From Sulfurovum sp. (GTDB lineage Bacteria; Campylobacterota; Campylobacteria; Campylobacterales; Sulfurovaceae): a stretch of DNA of 64,000 nt. Under the pieces are notes generated by a model, which was given only the letters and a program-made list of their open reading frames with translations, did no database searches and was not told where the DNA came from. The DNA lies in NCBI GenBank assembly GCA_016744875.1, contig JADGDL010000001.1, forward strand, positions 62,319 to 126,318. Reading direction: 5' to 3'. The position numbers and the translations under genes are program-made. Positions 36,769 to 46,199 of the stretch are shown here, piece by piece. Positions within the stretch are counted from its first letter, which is position 1; each line of letters starts with the position of its first letter.

Positions 36769-36864
36769 ATTTCACACCTTTAAATTCATTTAGATATAAT
36801 CGCAATATTAAAAGGACCATTCAGATGGTTCTAATTTCGTATTTTATCGTAAAGGTGCAAAATT

Positions 36865-38163
36865 ATGTCTATAAGTGTTGTTATACTCGCAGCGGGTCAA
36901 GGTACGCGTATGAAATCTACTACGCCGAAAGTACTTCATGAGATTTCTGGAAAATCCATGTTATTTCATGCTATAGATGCAGCACAGGAGATATCTGATG
37001 ACATTACTGTCGTACTCTACCATCAAGCTGGGCGTATTCAAAGTGAGATAGAAAAACAGTACACCGGCGTACATTTTCATATGCAAGATGCAGAGCAGTT
37101 TCCCGGGACCGGCGGTGCGATGAAAGGTGTCAAGACGATACACGAACGTACACTGATCTTAAACGGGGACATGCCTCTCATTACCAAAGACTCACTACTT
37201 GCACTTACCAGTGGAGATGCAGATATAAACATGTCAGTGATAAGACTTGAAGATCCCACAGGATACGGACGTGTTATTATAGAAAATGAAAACGTTTTAG
37301 AGATCGTAGAACAAAAAGATTGTAACCCCTCACAACTTCTTACACAAACAGTAAATGCCGGTATCTACGCAGTCAATACAAGTTTACTTGAACGATACAT
37401 ACCTGCACTTGACAATAATAATGCCCAAGAAGAGTACTATCTTACTGATATTGTCAAAATGGCTGTAGATGAAGGTAAGAACATACACCCTATCTATGTA
37501 GAAGAAGAAGAATTTAAAGGGGTGAATTCCAAACTTGACCTCGCACATGCAGAAGAAATACTCCAAAGACGCATCAAAACAGAATGGATGAAAGCAGGCG
37601 TGAGTATGCGTCTCCCTGAAACAATTTATATAGATTCGCGTGCCACTTTTGAGGGTGAATGTATGCTGGAAAATGGTGTGAGTATTCAAGGTGATTCCCG
37701 CATTATCTCATCACACATTAAAACACATTCAGTAGTAGAAGACGCTCATGTTGAGAATTCAGATATAGGACCTATGGGAAGAGTGAGACCAAATTCTAAA
37801 CTTGTAGATACGCATATAGGAAACTTTGTAGAAGTAAAAAAGTCTACACTGACTGGTGTAAAAGCCGGACACTTGGCATATATAGGTGATGCAATGATAG
37901 ATGAAGGCTCAAATATTGGTGCGGGTGTCATTACCTGTAACTATGACGGGAAAAATAAATACCAGACAACCATCGGTAAAAATGTATTTGTTGGTTCAGA
38001 TACACAACTTGTTGCTCCAGTAACCATTGCCGATGATGTGATCATCGCAGCAGGTTCGACCATCAATAAAAACGTAGCACAAGGTGAACTTGCAATTTCA
38101 CGAGCACCTATGAAAACGATCAAAAACTTTTTCTATAAATTTTTTGGCAAAGAAGCAGAGTAG
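36865..38163 (+). CDS. glmU: bifunctional GlcN-1-P acetyltransferase / UDP-GlcNAc pyrophosphorylase
   Basis: 432 residues. The N-terminal uridyltransferase has [11 protein letters not shown] (about 8-18), [18 protein letters not shown] and NAGIYAV. The C-terminal acetyltransferase is a left-handed beta helix with [31 protein letters not shown] and [10 protein letters not shown] (catalytic His in AGHL). It makes UDP-GlcNAc for peptidoglycan and lipopolysaccharide, starting the plus-strand envelope/cofactor run. It is slightly shorter than the E. coli enzyme (456). coaBC starts eight bases after its stop. Confidence 0.97.
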   Translation: MSISVVILAAGQGTRMKSTTPKVLHEISGKSMLFHAIDAAQEISDDITVVLYHQAGRIQSEIEKQYTGVHFHMQDAEQFPGTGGAMKGVKTIHERTLILNGDMPLITKDSLLALTSGDADINMSVIRLEDPTGYGRVIIENENVLEIVEQKDCNPSQLLTQTVNAGIYAVNTSLLERYIPALDNNNAQEEYYLTDIVKMAVDEGKNIHPIYVEEEEFKGVNSKLDLAHAEEILQRRIKTEWMKAGVSMRLPETIYIDSRATFEGECMLENGVSIQGDSRIISSHIKTHSVVEDAHVENSDIGPMGRVRPNSKLVDTHIGNFVEVKKSTLTGVKAGHLAYIGDAMIDEGSNIGAGVITCNYDGKNKYQTTIGKNVFVGSDTQLVAPVTIADDVIIAAGSTINKNVAQGELAISRAPMKTIKNFFYKFFGKEAE

Positions 38164-38171
38164 GAAATAAG

Positions 38172-39428
38172 ATGCAAATTGATTTAAATGGAAAATCTGT
38201 TCTTCTAGGAGTAACTGGAAGTATCTCAGCCTATAAAGCATGTGACTTGGCTCGTCTTTTCATCAAAGCGGGAGCCAAGGTACATGTAGTGATGACAAGC
38301 TCTGCAGAACGTTTTGTCTCAGCACTCACTTTTGAAGCATTGACACGTAATCCTGTACTGACAGAATCATCTGAGTCTTGGAGTTCAGAGCTTAATCATA
38401 TAGATATCGCTAAAAAATGTGATGTGTTCATTGTAGCTCCCGCTACAGCAAATACGCTCAATAAACTTTCAAAAGGGATCGCAGACAATATCCTTACCCA
38501 AACCGTACTTGCTTTTAAAGGGAAAATGCTCGTGGCACCTGCAGCCAATACACAGATGCTTATAAATCAGCACACCCATGAAAGCATTAAGATACTTGCT
38601 TCTCATAACTATGCGATCATACAACCTCAAGAGAAAATACTCGCATGTGGGGACTTGGGTAATGGTGCTTTGGCAGAGCCTTCCGAAATATTTTTTGAGA
38701 CAGCAAAAGCACTACTCAAAGAAGATTTTTGGGAAGACAGACGCATCGTAGTCACTGGTGGAGGCAGCAGAGAAAAAATAGATGAAGTACGTTACATCTC
38801 CAATTTCTCTTCTGGGAAAATGGCAAAAGCACTTTGCCTTTCTCTCTATTTGAAAGGTGCAGATGTCTATTACATCACATCTATGGGAAATGAAGGACTA
38901 CCTTTGAGTATTGATACTGTTGATTTTGAAGATGCTGCAGAACTTTTTGAACACACCAAAGATGCCATGAGTATTGCTAAATCAAATCCTTCTATGGATG
39001 ATACTAAGGAATACCTTATACACAAAGAGCCTTACTTGTTCATGGTAGCTGCGGTTGCAGATTTTACACCTAAGTTTCCGGAAGAAGGTAAACTCAAGAA
39101 GTCCACGATTGGTGAAGATTGGAATGTTGAACTGAAACAAACTGTAGACATACTATCAACTATAGACAAAACAGGTATTAAAACTGTGGCATTTAAAGCA
39201 GAAATGGATAGCCAAGAAGGACTGAATAATGCAGTTGCATTGTTGAGTAAAAAACAGGTGGATGCCGTATGTTACAACCTTCTTCAAGATGCTACAAGTT
39301 TTGGTGGAGACGCAAATGAAATTACTTTCATTACTAACAAAGAACAGGTCTCTTTAGGACGTGACGGCAAACTTACTCTTGCTCATAAGATCCTCTCTCA
39401 AGCACAAAAATTGAGCGGAAGTGACTAG
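38172..39428 (+). CDS. coaBC: phosphopantothenoylcysteine decarboxylase / synthetase
   Basis: 418 residues. The N-terminal flavoprotein CoaC has GVTGSISAYKACDLARLF, the active-site His in ELNHIDIAKKCD, and PATANTLNKLSKGIADN with APAANTQM. The CoaB half starts near residue 190 with VTGGGSREKIDEVRYISNFSSGKMA, and has AAVADFTP. Together they convert 4'-phosphopantothenate to 4'-phosphopantetheine for CoA. The linker is unremarkable. Three bases separate it from uppS. Confidence 0.96.
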   Translation: MQIDLNGKSVLLGVTGSISAYKACDLARLFIKAGAKVHVVMTSSAERFVSALTFEALTRNPVLTESSESWSSELNHIDIAKKCDVFIVAPATANTLNKLSKGIADNILTQTVLAFKGKMLVAPAANTQMLINQHTHESIKILASHNYAIIQPQEKILACGDLGNGALAEPSEIFFETAKALLKEDFWEDRRIVVTGGGSREKIDEVRYISNFSSGKMAKALCLSLYLKGADVYYITSMGNEGLPLSIDTVDFEDAAELFEHTKDAMSIAKSNPSMDDTKEYLIHKEPYLFMVAAVADFTPKFPEEGKLKKSTIGEDWNVELKQTVDILSTIDKTGIKTVAFKAEMDSQEGLNNAVALLSKKQVDAVCYNLLQDATSFGGDANEITFITNKEQVSLGRDGKLTLAHKILSQAQKLSGSD

Positions 39429-39431
39429 ATA

Positions 39432-40118
39432 ATGAGTAAGAATCAACTCAAACACTTAGCAATCATTATGGATGGCAATGGAAGATGGGCTCAAGAGCGT
39501 GGAGAAAAACGGACAAAAGGGCATGAGAAAGGTGCTGAAACGATCCGAGGTATTACCACCTACTGTGCTGCCCATAAGACGATAGAAACAGCTACCTTTT
39601 ATGCTTTCAGTACAGAAAACTGGAAACGCCCTAAGCTCGAGGTAGAATTTCTAATGAAACTTCTTGACAAATACCTTAAAAATGAGTTAAAGACATATCA
39701 AAAACATAATGTACGTTTTAAAGCGATCGGTAATATTTCACAGTTTTCTCAAGCTTTGCAAAAGCGTATTAAAGAGACAGAAGAACTTACAAAAGACCAT
39801 ACAAATCTGACTCAGCTCTTAGCCCTCAACTATGGAGGACGTGCCGAAATTGTTGATACAGTAAACAAGCTCATCAAAGAAGGTAAACAAGAGATCAAGG
39901 AAGAGGATATCTCTTCTTCTTTGCAAACACCTTACTCTGATATAGATCTTCTCATCAGAACTTCAGGAGAACAGCGTATCTCAAATTTTCTGTTATGGCA
40001 ATTGAGTTACAGTGAATTTACTTTTACCCAAACACTTTGGCCTGACTTTACTTCAGAAGAGTTAGATAAAATAATAAGTAGTTATAAAAATCGTAATAGA
40101 CGATTTGGAGGTCTGTAA
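39432..40118 (+). CDS. uppS: undecaprenyl diphosphate synthase
   Basis: 228 residues, cis-prenyltransferase making the C55 lipid carrier for cell-wall and O-antigen synthesis. IMDGNGRWA (residues 12-20, catalytic Asp) with KGHEKGAETIR, YAFSTENWKRP, LNYGGRAEI and LLIRTSGEQRISNFLLWQLSYSE are all canonical. The last base of its stop codon is the A of the following gene's ATG (TAATG), so the peptidase gene is coupled. Confidence 0.97.
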   Translation: MSKNQLKHLAIIMDGNGRWAQERGEKRTKGHEKGAETIRGITTYCAAHKTIETATFYAFSTENWKRPKLEVEFLMKLLDKYLKNELKTYQKHNVRFKAIGNISQFSQALQKRIKETEELTKDHTNLTQLLALNYGGRAEIVDTVNKLIKEGKQEIKEEDISSSLQTPYSDIDLLIRTSGEQRISNFLLWQLSYSEFTFTQTLWPDFTSEELDKIISSYKNRNRRFGGL

Positions 40119-40864
40119 TGTTAGAAACTATAGGTGTAGAGATAGCAGTAGTTGTATTTATCTTTGGAGCGATGATCGGTTCTTTTTTAAATGTGGTTAT
40201 TTACCGTATACCCAAAGGCGAAAGTATTGTCTTTCCTTCATCAAAATGCCAAAGTTGTGAGAAGCCTTTAAAATGGTGGCACAATATCCCTATTTTTTCC
40301 TGGTTGTTCTTAAGAGGCAAATGTTATTTTTGTGACGCTAAAATATCTGCACAATACCCCATTGTAGAGTTTCTTACCGGTACGATTTTTGTTGCACTCT
40401 ATTTTAAACTTGGGCTTGTCTGGTATCTTCCTTTTGTAGCAGCTTCTTTTGCTGCGCTCTTAGCCCTTGTCATGATAGACTTTAAATATATGGCCGTACC
40501 TGATAATGTTAATTTTGCTGCCCTTCTTTTTGCATTGGTACAACCCGAATTTATTTCAGGACTTATCTTTGCTGTAACAGCAGCTGGAGGACTTTATCTT
40601 ATAGGACAACTGGCTGCACTGATAGCACGTAAACAGGCTATGGGTGGAGCTGATGTTATCGTAGCGGGTACCATGGGAGCACTTCTTGGATTTCCAAACT
40701 TTTTTGTTGCCATTTTTCTCTCAGCAATCTTAGCCATGGTCCCTGCGCTTATTCATCGTGAAAAAGGTGTACCTTTTGTTCCTTTTTTAGCTTTAGCTAC
40801 ATTTATTGTTTATCTTTATGATACACAAGCCACACAACTACTGGAAGCTATCATCTATGGTTAA
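40118..40864 (+). CDS. A24 prepilin leader peptidase
   Basis: 248 residues, about eight membrane segments. The N-terminal cytoplasmic loop carries the methylase-domain signature GSFLNVVIYRIPKGESIV and two Cys pairs (CQSC and CYFC), as in PilD/TcpJ-type bifunctional enzymes. The two catalytic aspartates are in MIDFKYMAVPD and GGADVIV. The second motif departs from the usual GxGDxK, but the Asp is kept. It processes type IV pilin or pseudopilin precursors and N-methylates them. Coupled to uppS upstream and overlapping the Lpt permease gene by eight bases. Confidence 0.9.
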   Translation: MLETIGVEIAVVVFIFGAMIGSFLNVVIYRIPKGESIVFPSSKCQSCEKPLKWWHNIPIFSWLFLRGKCYFCDAKISAQYPIVEFLTGTIFVALYFKLGLVWYLPFVAASFAALLALVMIDFKYMAVPDNVNFAALLFALVQPEFISGLIFAVTAAGGLYLIGQLAALIARKQAMGGADVIVAGTMGALLGFPNFFVAIFLSAILAMVPALIHREKGVPFVPFLALATFIVYLYDTQATQLLEAIIYG

Positions 40865-41876
40865 TGTCAAAGGGTATATATCGTCCAACTTTACAAAAGC
40901 ATTTTTGACGATATTTTTACCTTTTTATCTTATTATATCCCTCGTATATCTAGTAAAAATTGCGGCACTTACTGCAAAAATACAGATCTCTTTACTTGAG
41001 TTACTTACTCTGTACAGCTATTCTATCCCCGATATCGTCTTTTATACTTTACCTTTATCCTTTATCGCTGCTTTAGCAAATGTACTTATGAAACTTTCCC
41101 AGGACAACGAACTTATCGCACTCTATGCACTTGGACTTCAAGCTAAAAAGGTACTACGTAGCCTACTACTTCTTGGAGTGCTTTTCTCTCTCCTTTTGGG
41201 CAGTATCTCTTTTTTGGCAATGCCACTTTCAAAACAGTACTATAAAGCTTTTAGAGACAACAAAAAAGCTGAAGCAAAACTCAACATTGTTGCAGGAAAA
41301 CTTGGACAAAAATTTGGAGACTACTACATCTATGTCAAAGAGAAAAATGAAGATATATTCCACGATATGGTCATTTATAACCGTACAGATAAAAATAATG
41401 AACAGTTTTTTTCCTCACAAACAGGTGAGCTCAAACACAACAAGGATGTGACATCCTTACTCCTCAATGAAGGGTATGGATATACCTATTCGGAAGATAA
41501 GCTGCAACAAGCTGAATATAAGACCCTTGAAGTTTTTGACAGTGTTAAACGAACAGCCTATAAGTTTGAGAGTATCGCTGATTATTGGGGTCAGGCAAAG
41601 ACCAATCCGAAAAGACTGAATAGATCTCTGTTTTTTATTTTTATTAGTTTGATTCCTTTACTGTCTGTGTATCTTGTTGCTTCTTTTACCATGATCAACC
41701 CTCGTTATCAGACGAATCATTCATTTCTTGTTATTTTTTCAACTACACTTTTTCTCTATCTCATCGCATCTTCTCTTGAGAAGTGGGGAGGCTATATAAG
41801 TTTATCTTTGATAGTTGTACTTGTTTCTCTTTTGGGACAATGGTTATTTAAAAAACGTGTATCGAAATACTTTTAA
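40857..41876 (+). CDS. LptF/LptG-family lipopolysaccharide export permease
   Basis: 339 residues from the ATG at 40857; the open frame extends upstream into the peptidase gene, but GGAAG before this ATG and the family N-terminus (NVKGYISSNFTKAFLTIFLPFYLI) support it. Six membrane segments, three at each end, flank a beta-rich periplasmic jellyroll (about residues 125-245). The N-terminal FIAALANVLMKLSQDNELIALYALGLQ carries the coupling-helix motif. It forms the LptB2FG ABC exporter that extracts lipopolysaccharide from the inner membrane. LptF and LptG cannot be told apart with confidence. Confidence 0.87.
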   Translation: MVNVKGYISSNFTKAFLTIFLPFYLIISLVYLVKIAALTAKIQISLLELLTLYSYSIPDIVFYTLPLSFIAALANVLMKLSQDNELIALYALGLQAKKVLRSLLLLGVLFSLLLGSISFLAMPLSKQYYKAFRDNKKAEAKLNIVAGKLGQKFGDYYIYVKEKNEDIFHDMVIYNRTDKNNEQFFSSQTGELKHNKDVTSLLLNEGYGYTYSEDKLQQAEYKTLEVFDSVKRTAYKFESIADYWGQAKTNPKRLNRSLFFIFISLIPLLSVYLVASFTMINPRYQTNHSFLVIFSTTLFLYLIASSLEKWGGYISLSLIVVLVSLLGQWLFKKRVSKYF

Positions 41877-41885
41877 GAGACTTGC

Positions 41886-42608
41886 ATGCGTGTAAAATCA
41901 GTTATTTCTTATGATGGTAGTGCTTATTTTGGATTTCAACGACAAAAATCTACAAAAAAAACCATTAGTACAGCTATAGAAACAACACTTTCTTCTTTGC
42001 AGATACACTCCAAGATCATAGGTTCAGGAAGAACAGATACTGGCGTACATGCATCCGGGCAAGTCATTCATTTTGATATACCTGATTTCTGGTCTGATCT
42101 TAAAAAGTTAAAACTCAATTTAAATCGTAAATTACATGATATCTCATTTAAACAGATCACTAAGGTTGAAGATGATTTTCATGCACGTTTCTCTGCTAAA
42201 AAAAGACTCTATCGCTATGTCTTCAAAAGTACTACTCCTTCTGTTTTTGAACAAAAGTATATCTCTTATTACAAACCATTCAATCCGACCCTACTCAAAC
42301 ATGCACTCAAATGTTTTGAAGGAAAGCACAATTTTGAACTTTTTCATAAGACAGGTTCTGACACTCACACCACTGTTCGTGAAATTTATTATACCAATTA
42401 TATAGAACGTAATGGATACCACTTCATCTATTTTCAGGCCAATGGATTTTTACGTTCACAAGTACGCATGATGGTGGATGCAGCTATGCAATGTGCAAAA
42501 GGAGAGATGTCACTCATTCAACTTCAAGAACAGATAGCATGTGATCATAAATACACAACCAAACTTGCACCGCCAGAAGGTCTCTATCTGGCAAAAATAC
42601 TCTATTAA
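41886..42608 (+). CDS. truA: tRNA pseudouridine38-40 synthase
   Basis: 240 residues. VISYDGSAYFGFQRQ at the N-terminus and the catalytic Asp in GSGRTDTGVHASGQVIHFD (near residue 53) are diagnostic; NFELFHKTGSDTH and RSQVRMMVDA are further family motifs. It isomerises uridines in the anticodon arm of many tRNAs. It starts nine bases after the permease stop and ends the envelope run. Confidence 0.95.
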   Translation: MRVKSVISYDGSAYFGFQRQKSTKKTISTAIETTLSSLQIHSKIIGSGRTDTGVHASGQVIHFDIPDFWSDLKKLKLNLNRKLHDISFKQITKVEDDFHARFSAKKRLYRYVFKSTTPSVFEQKYISYYKPFNPTLLKHALKCFEGKHNFELFHKTGSDTHTTVREIYYTNYIERNGYHFIYFQANGFLRSQVRMMVDAAMQCAKGEMSLIQLQEQIACDHKYTTKLAPPEGLYLAKILY

Positions 42609-42618
42609 GGCTTATTTT

Positions 42619-42999
42619 ATGTATCTACAGATCAATCAATTATCAAAACGTATCTTCTTTTCTTTTACAGCTTTATATTCCTTAGGTTTTGGGAGTGATA
42701 GTATGGAAACCTATTACCTCCAAAATGCATGTCATAGCTGCCATGGTATGTATGGTGAAGGTATTGGTGCATCACCTCGACTACAAGGTGTCAGAGAAGA
42801 AATATTACTTAGAAGACTCAAAGATCTACAGAATGGTATCGTACGTTCTTCTTCAGGGTTTATTATGGTCTCTTTTGCAAAATCAATGGATGAGAAACAA
42901 ACTATAGAGATGGCCAAATACCTTTCAAATCTCAAAACAAAAGTAAATGAAGATAGATATACGATTGAGTATGACCCAGCAGGAGATGGTGGGTCGTAG
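42619..42999 (+). CDS. small class I c-type cytochrome
   Basis: 126 residues from the ATG at 42619 (AAGG nearby); the open frame extends further into truA from a GTG but without a ribosome site. A hydrophobic N-terminal stretch (RIFFSFTALYSLGFG) is a plausible, not strong, signal sequence. One haem-binding motif, ACHSCHGMYGEG, and a distal Met candidate (FIMVSFAKSM) are followed by MAKYLSNLK. This is a monohaem cytochrome c of the type that follows terminal oxidases or Sox-type enzymes. Its partner is unknown. It faces the DUF2231-like gene, with three bases between stops. Confidence 0.85.
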   Translation: MYLQINQLSKRIFFSFTALYSLGFGSDSMETYYLQNACHSCHGMYGEGIGASPRLQGVREEILLRRLKDLQNGIVRSSSGFIMVSFAKSMDEKQTIEMAKYLSNLKTKVNEDRYTIEYDPAGDGGS

Positions 43000-43002
43000 G
43001 GT

Positions 43003-43824
43003 TTAGTGTGTAGGTATTTTTACCTGTTGTGCTGCTTCAGGCATTTGTTCTACCTGTATAGGTTCTGTGTAAGGTACAAGTTCTTCTTTCACTTCTGTCT
43101 TTACAGCTTCTACTGACTGTTGTGGTGCCGGTGTAGTATCAACTACCGTTTCAACAGGAGTAGACTCTTCAGGTGTTGCTTGAGGAACTTCAGGTGTTTT
43201 TTCTTGGATCACTTCAGGTGTAGGTTGAGGAACTACAGGAGCAACTGTCTCTTCCACTTTTTTCTCATCTTTTGCAATTTTTTCTTGTGCTTCTTCAAGT
43301 GCTTCTTCAAGGTCAAATATTTTATCATCAAGTGCTTTAACCTGCTTAACATTCATACCATGTTCATACACAAGCTCTCCACCATCTTTACCTTGATTAA
43401 AGATAGCAACAACAAATCCGATAAGAACCAAAATATATAATGATTTCATAATACCACTGCTCATAGCCGCTGACAGCAATTTAAATAATAACACTACAAC
43501 AGAAGCCAATAACAAATAAATTCCGAGTAGTTTATGTTCTGCTAATTCTGTCTTACCAGCTTCTGTCAATACTTCAAAGCCTTCTTTCCCATCAACAAGT
43601 CCTGTAAGGTATGCACCTACAGATAAGATAACGGCTAAAAGAAGTAACACAAAAGAGACAACACCAACAGCTTTCTTTTTCGTTATAAGGTTTGTAAGTT
43701 CCAGTAATAATACAATTACTGGAACAGCAATCATAAAATGAACAACAAGTGGGTGTAATAATATAGGTATATCAAAAGGTAACTCAACCTTTGGTATATA
43801 ACCTGTGATATCTGGTAACGTCAT
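43003..43824 (-). CDS. DUF2231-like membrane protein with Pro/Glu-rich tail
   Basis: 273 residues. About four membrane helices (residues 25-45, 53-75, 97-120 and 126-142) begin with ILLHPLVVHFMIAVPVIVLLLEL. The HPLxVHFxIA pattern is typical of DUF2231, with His residues that could bind haem. After a short coiled-coil (KALDDKIFDLEEALEEAQEK) the last 90 residues are low-complexity, rich in Pro, Glu, Val and Thr (repeats of TPEV, PQ, EEST). Function unknown; the neighbouring cytochrome c and HemJ suggest a haem or redox context, which is inference. Confidence 0.7.
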   Translation of the reverse strand: MTLPDITGYIPKVELPFDIPILLHPLVVHFMIAVPVIVLLLELTNLITKKKAVGVVSFVLLLLAVILSVGAYLTGLVDGKEGFEVLTEAGKTELAEHKLLGIYLLLASVVVLLFKLLSAAMSSGIMKSLYILVLIGFVVAIFNQGKDGGELVYEHGMNVKQVKALDDKIFDLEEALEEAQEKIAKDEKKVEETVAPVVPQPTPEVIQEKTPEVPQATPEESTPVETVVDTTPAPQQSVEAVKTEVKEELVPYTEPIQVEQMPEAAQQVKIPTH

Positions 43825-43869
43825 ACGTCACTCCTTAAATTTTAATGAAACGATTATAACACAAATGAG

Positions 43870-44304
43870 TTAAAAAGGTTTTACAATCACCATAATGACG
43901 ATAAATATCATAAGTAATGTCGGTACTTCATTATAGAATCTCAAATATTTAGAACTTTTATAGTGAGGATTATCTATAAGAATTTTACGAATACGCTCCA
44001 ATGAATAATCGTACGCTATTAAAAAAACCAATGCCAATAGTTTTGCATGCATCCACCCGCCAGATGAAAAAATACCTGGATTCAAATACAGCATGACAGC
44101 GCCAGTAATTATACTCGCCCACATCGCTGGTACACCTATATATTTATATAGTTTATATTCTTGTACCTCTACAACATCTGTGAATGCTTTTGTATCAGCA
44201 TTCTCTCTATGATAAATAAACAATCTTGGAAGGTAAAACAACACAGCCATCCATGACACAAAACTCATTACATGAAACGCCAAAATCCAACTATAATATT
44301 CCAT
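43870..44304 (-). CDS. hemJ: protoporphyrinogen IX oxidase HemJ
   Basis: 144 residues, four membrane helices, UPF0093/HemJ family. ILAFHVMSFVSWMAVLFYLPRLFIYH has the conserved His and the typical aromatic pattern; GWMHAKLLALVFLIAYD contains the conserved His-Ala-Lys. Ends with YNEVPTLLMIFIVIMVIVKPF, as in family members. HemJ oxidises protoporphyrinogen IX in haem synthesis in organisms without HemG or HemY. The start codon follows the nuclease gene stop with no space. Confidence 0.92.
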   Translation of the reverse strand: MEYYSWILAFHVMSFVSWMAVLFYLPRLFIYHRENADTKAFTDVVEVQEYKLYKYIGVPAMWASIITGAVMLYLNPGIFSSGGWMHAKLLALVFLIAYDYSLERIRKILIDNPHYKSSKYLRFYNEVPTLLMIFIVIMVIVKPF

Positions 44305-45870
44305 CTATTTCTCCAAAATTGTAAAATCTTTAGTACGGTAGACCACTAACTGTAACTTCTTATAATACCCTAGAAGTGCATTGTGTATCTTTAGTTTTGC
44401 ACCATTGGGCAGTGTACTTTTTTTATTTTTAAAATAGATGGGGGTTTTTCGTCCTTCAACATAAAAATGTCTCTTTTTATAAATCCCGACAAGATCAATA
44501 AAGACTTCATTTTGTCTGTATGAAATCTTTTTTAACAGATCAGTGTGTTGTAAAAGATAAGGTGAGATATCTTCTTCCCCTTTCTCTTTGAATACATATA
44601 CCTGTGTTAACTCTTTTAAACCTTTATAGGTTTTTATCGCTCTGACTCGTAAATCATATCTCTTACCCACTTCCATATCACCAGCAGAGCCAAAGAGAAA
44701 AATACCTCTGCCCTCTTTTGACTGTTTGATAATGGCATTTCTTTTATGCTTCCATATCACAACTGCATCATTAAGACGTACTTCATTTTCCAAAGTCTCT
44801 ATAGTGTAGAAATATTCTATATTTTTTGTAACATTTTTTGTCTGAACAGCTATTTTATCTGCACCCGCAATATAAGGTTTTTTATCAAAATAAGCATAAA
44901 GAGGAAGATGGTCAGAGTAACCTTTACCTCTGTGTTTTCCTTTTTTATACTGCCATCTGTTGATGTATCCGCGTTTTGTAAAAAGGTATGATTTCCTAAA
45001 CACTTTAAAAGAGTTATTGACATATTCGATGCCTTTTTTATCAAAGAGTGTAGGAGGTAAGATAATATGGTCTGCTGTGCCTTTTTTACCATAAAACTTT
45101 GTGTTCCATCTCTGATCTAAAGCTAATTCTTTCCATAATGTATAATGATATCCGCTAAGATCCTGAATCATATCGGATTCTGTAACAAGTCTCCCATTTT
45201 TGGCTGTATTCAAAATATCATGTAGTCCCGTTCTTCCGTTCGTATCATTGATCTTTTTTTCAAGACTTAAATGGGCATCATAGTCTGTATTGAAATCTCC
45301 TAGAACAATGTAGGGTTTTGACTCTGACAATGAATCTAAACGTTTCTTCAGTACCTTTGCATATTTCAACCGTTTACTCTCAACCCCATGATACGCCCTG
45401 GACTTCCAATGATTTACAAATATCCATAAAGATTCACCATGCACATCTATCTCAACTTCAAGTATGTTACGTACCAGTGGCGAATAGCTCACCTGTAACT
45501 CTTTTTGTTTTTTAATAGGAAATCGTGATAATAGCGCCACTTGTATAGGTGCATTTTTTTTAGAGCTAATAGCAGAATATCTGTACCCACATCCTACACG
45601 GGAGAGTTTTGTCTTTAACTGTTTTAAGATATTACTGTTTTCTATCTCCTGAAGTCCCAGTATATCTGCATCCAAGTCACAAATAACCTCTGCCACATGA
45701 TTAAGCTTTATCTCAACCATACGTTGTGTCCAGTTATGCTTTTTTCTATAGTCATCATACTCTGTACCTATATACTCTGCATCAAAAAGATTTTCTACAT
45801 TATACGTAGCAACTTTAAAAGGTTTTGAAAAAATAAATAAAGGTAGAAAAAATAAGAACAAGTATCGCAC
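44305..45870 (-). CDS. secreted endonuclease/exonuclease/phosphatase-family protein
   Basis: 521 residues with a signal peptide (residues 1-15). An EEP nuclease domain occupies about residues 20-310: ATYNVENLFDAEY, ILGLQEIENSNIL (metal Glu), VNHWKSRAYHG, VLGDFNTDYDA, ADHIILPP and YSDHLPLYAYF (catalytic Asp-His). The last 200 residues, including a haem-free beta-rich segment, may bind substrate. Related proteins degrade extracellular DNA; the organism may use it as a phosphate or nucleotide source. Ends exactly where hemJ begins, so they are likely co-transcribed. Confidence 0.85.
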   Translation of the reverse strand: MRYLFLFFLPLFIFSKPFKVATYNVENLFDAEYIGTEYDDYRKKHNWTQRMVEIKLNHVAEVICDLDADILGLQEIENSNILKQLKTKLSRVGCGYRYSAISSKKNAPIQVALLSRFPIKKQKELQVSYSPLVRNILEVEIDVHGESLWIFVNHWKSRAYHGVESKRLKYAKVLKKRLDSLSESKPYIVLGDFNTDYDAHLSLEKKINDTNGRTGLHDILNTAKNGRLVTESDMIQDLSGYHYTLWKELALDQRWNTKFYGKKGTADHIILPPTLFDKKGIEYVNNSFKVFRKSYLFTKRGYINRWQYKKGKHRGKGYSDHLPLYAYFDKKPYIAGADKIAVQTKNVTKNIEYFYTIETLENEVRLNDAVVIWKHKRNAIIKQSKEGRGIFLFGSAGDMEVGKRYDLRVRAIKTYKGLKELTQVYVFKEKGEEDISPYLLQHTDLLKKISYRQNEVFIDLVGIYKKRHFYVEGRKTPIYFKNKKSTLPNGAKLKIHNALLGYYKKLQLVVYRTKDFTILEK

Positions 45871-46199
45871 ATAATATCCTAGAATTTTAATAGTATTCTA
45901 TCAAAGTATTAAAAAGAATAAGAAAAATATGACAGATTGTCATAAAAAGAGAAAAAATATTTGGATTCAAAACCTTATATATTTCATAAGGTTTTTATTT
46001 TAGATTAACTTACAGTTTTTATTCATGCTTTTAATAAGATTCTTAACGTTCAAAGTTTTAATACCCACTCGTAAGTATATTAGGTTGTCTATCTTATGTC
46101 CTCAAAAAATAATATTATATTTTTCTTATTTATATAAAGTGCATACATTATCTATCTATCATTCCTATATTCTATCTGACGTGTGCATAAGAAAATAAA
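45871..46199. other. 329-nt AT-rich gap between nuclease and LysR genes
   Basis: No ORF or RNA gene recognised. It contains a perfect inverted repeat AAAACCTTAT-N7-ATAAGGTTTT (45969-45995) that could terminate the minus-strand lysR transcript. A related sequence occurs twice near 48.25-48.34 kb. The upstream part carries the promoter region of the nuclease gene. Confidence 0.45.

Noticed and set aside
45969..45995. LysR operator at the AAAACCTTAT inverted repeat
   Set aside because: It lies downstream of lysR and of no promoter I can identify. A terminator role for lysR is simpler, though the relation to the 48.2-48.3 kb copies is kept as a finding.
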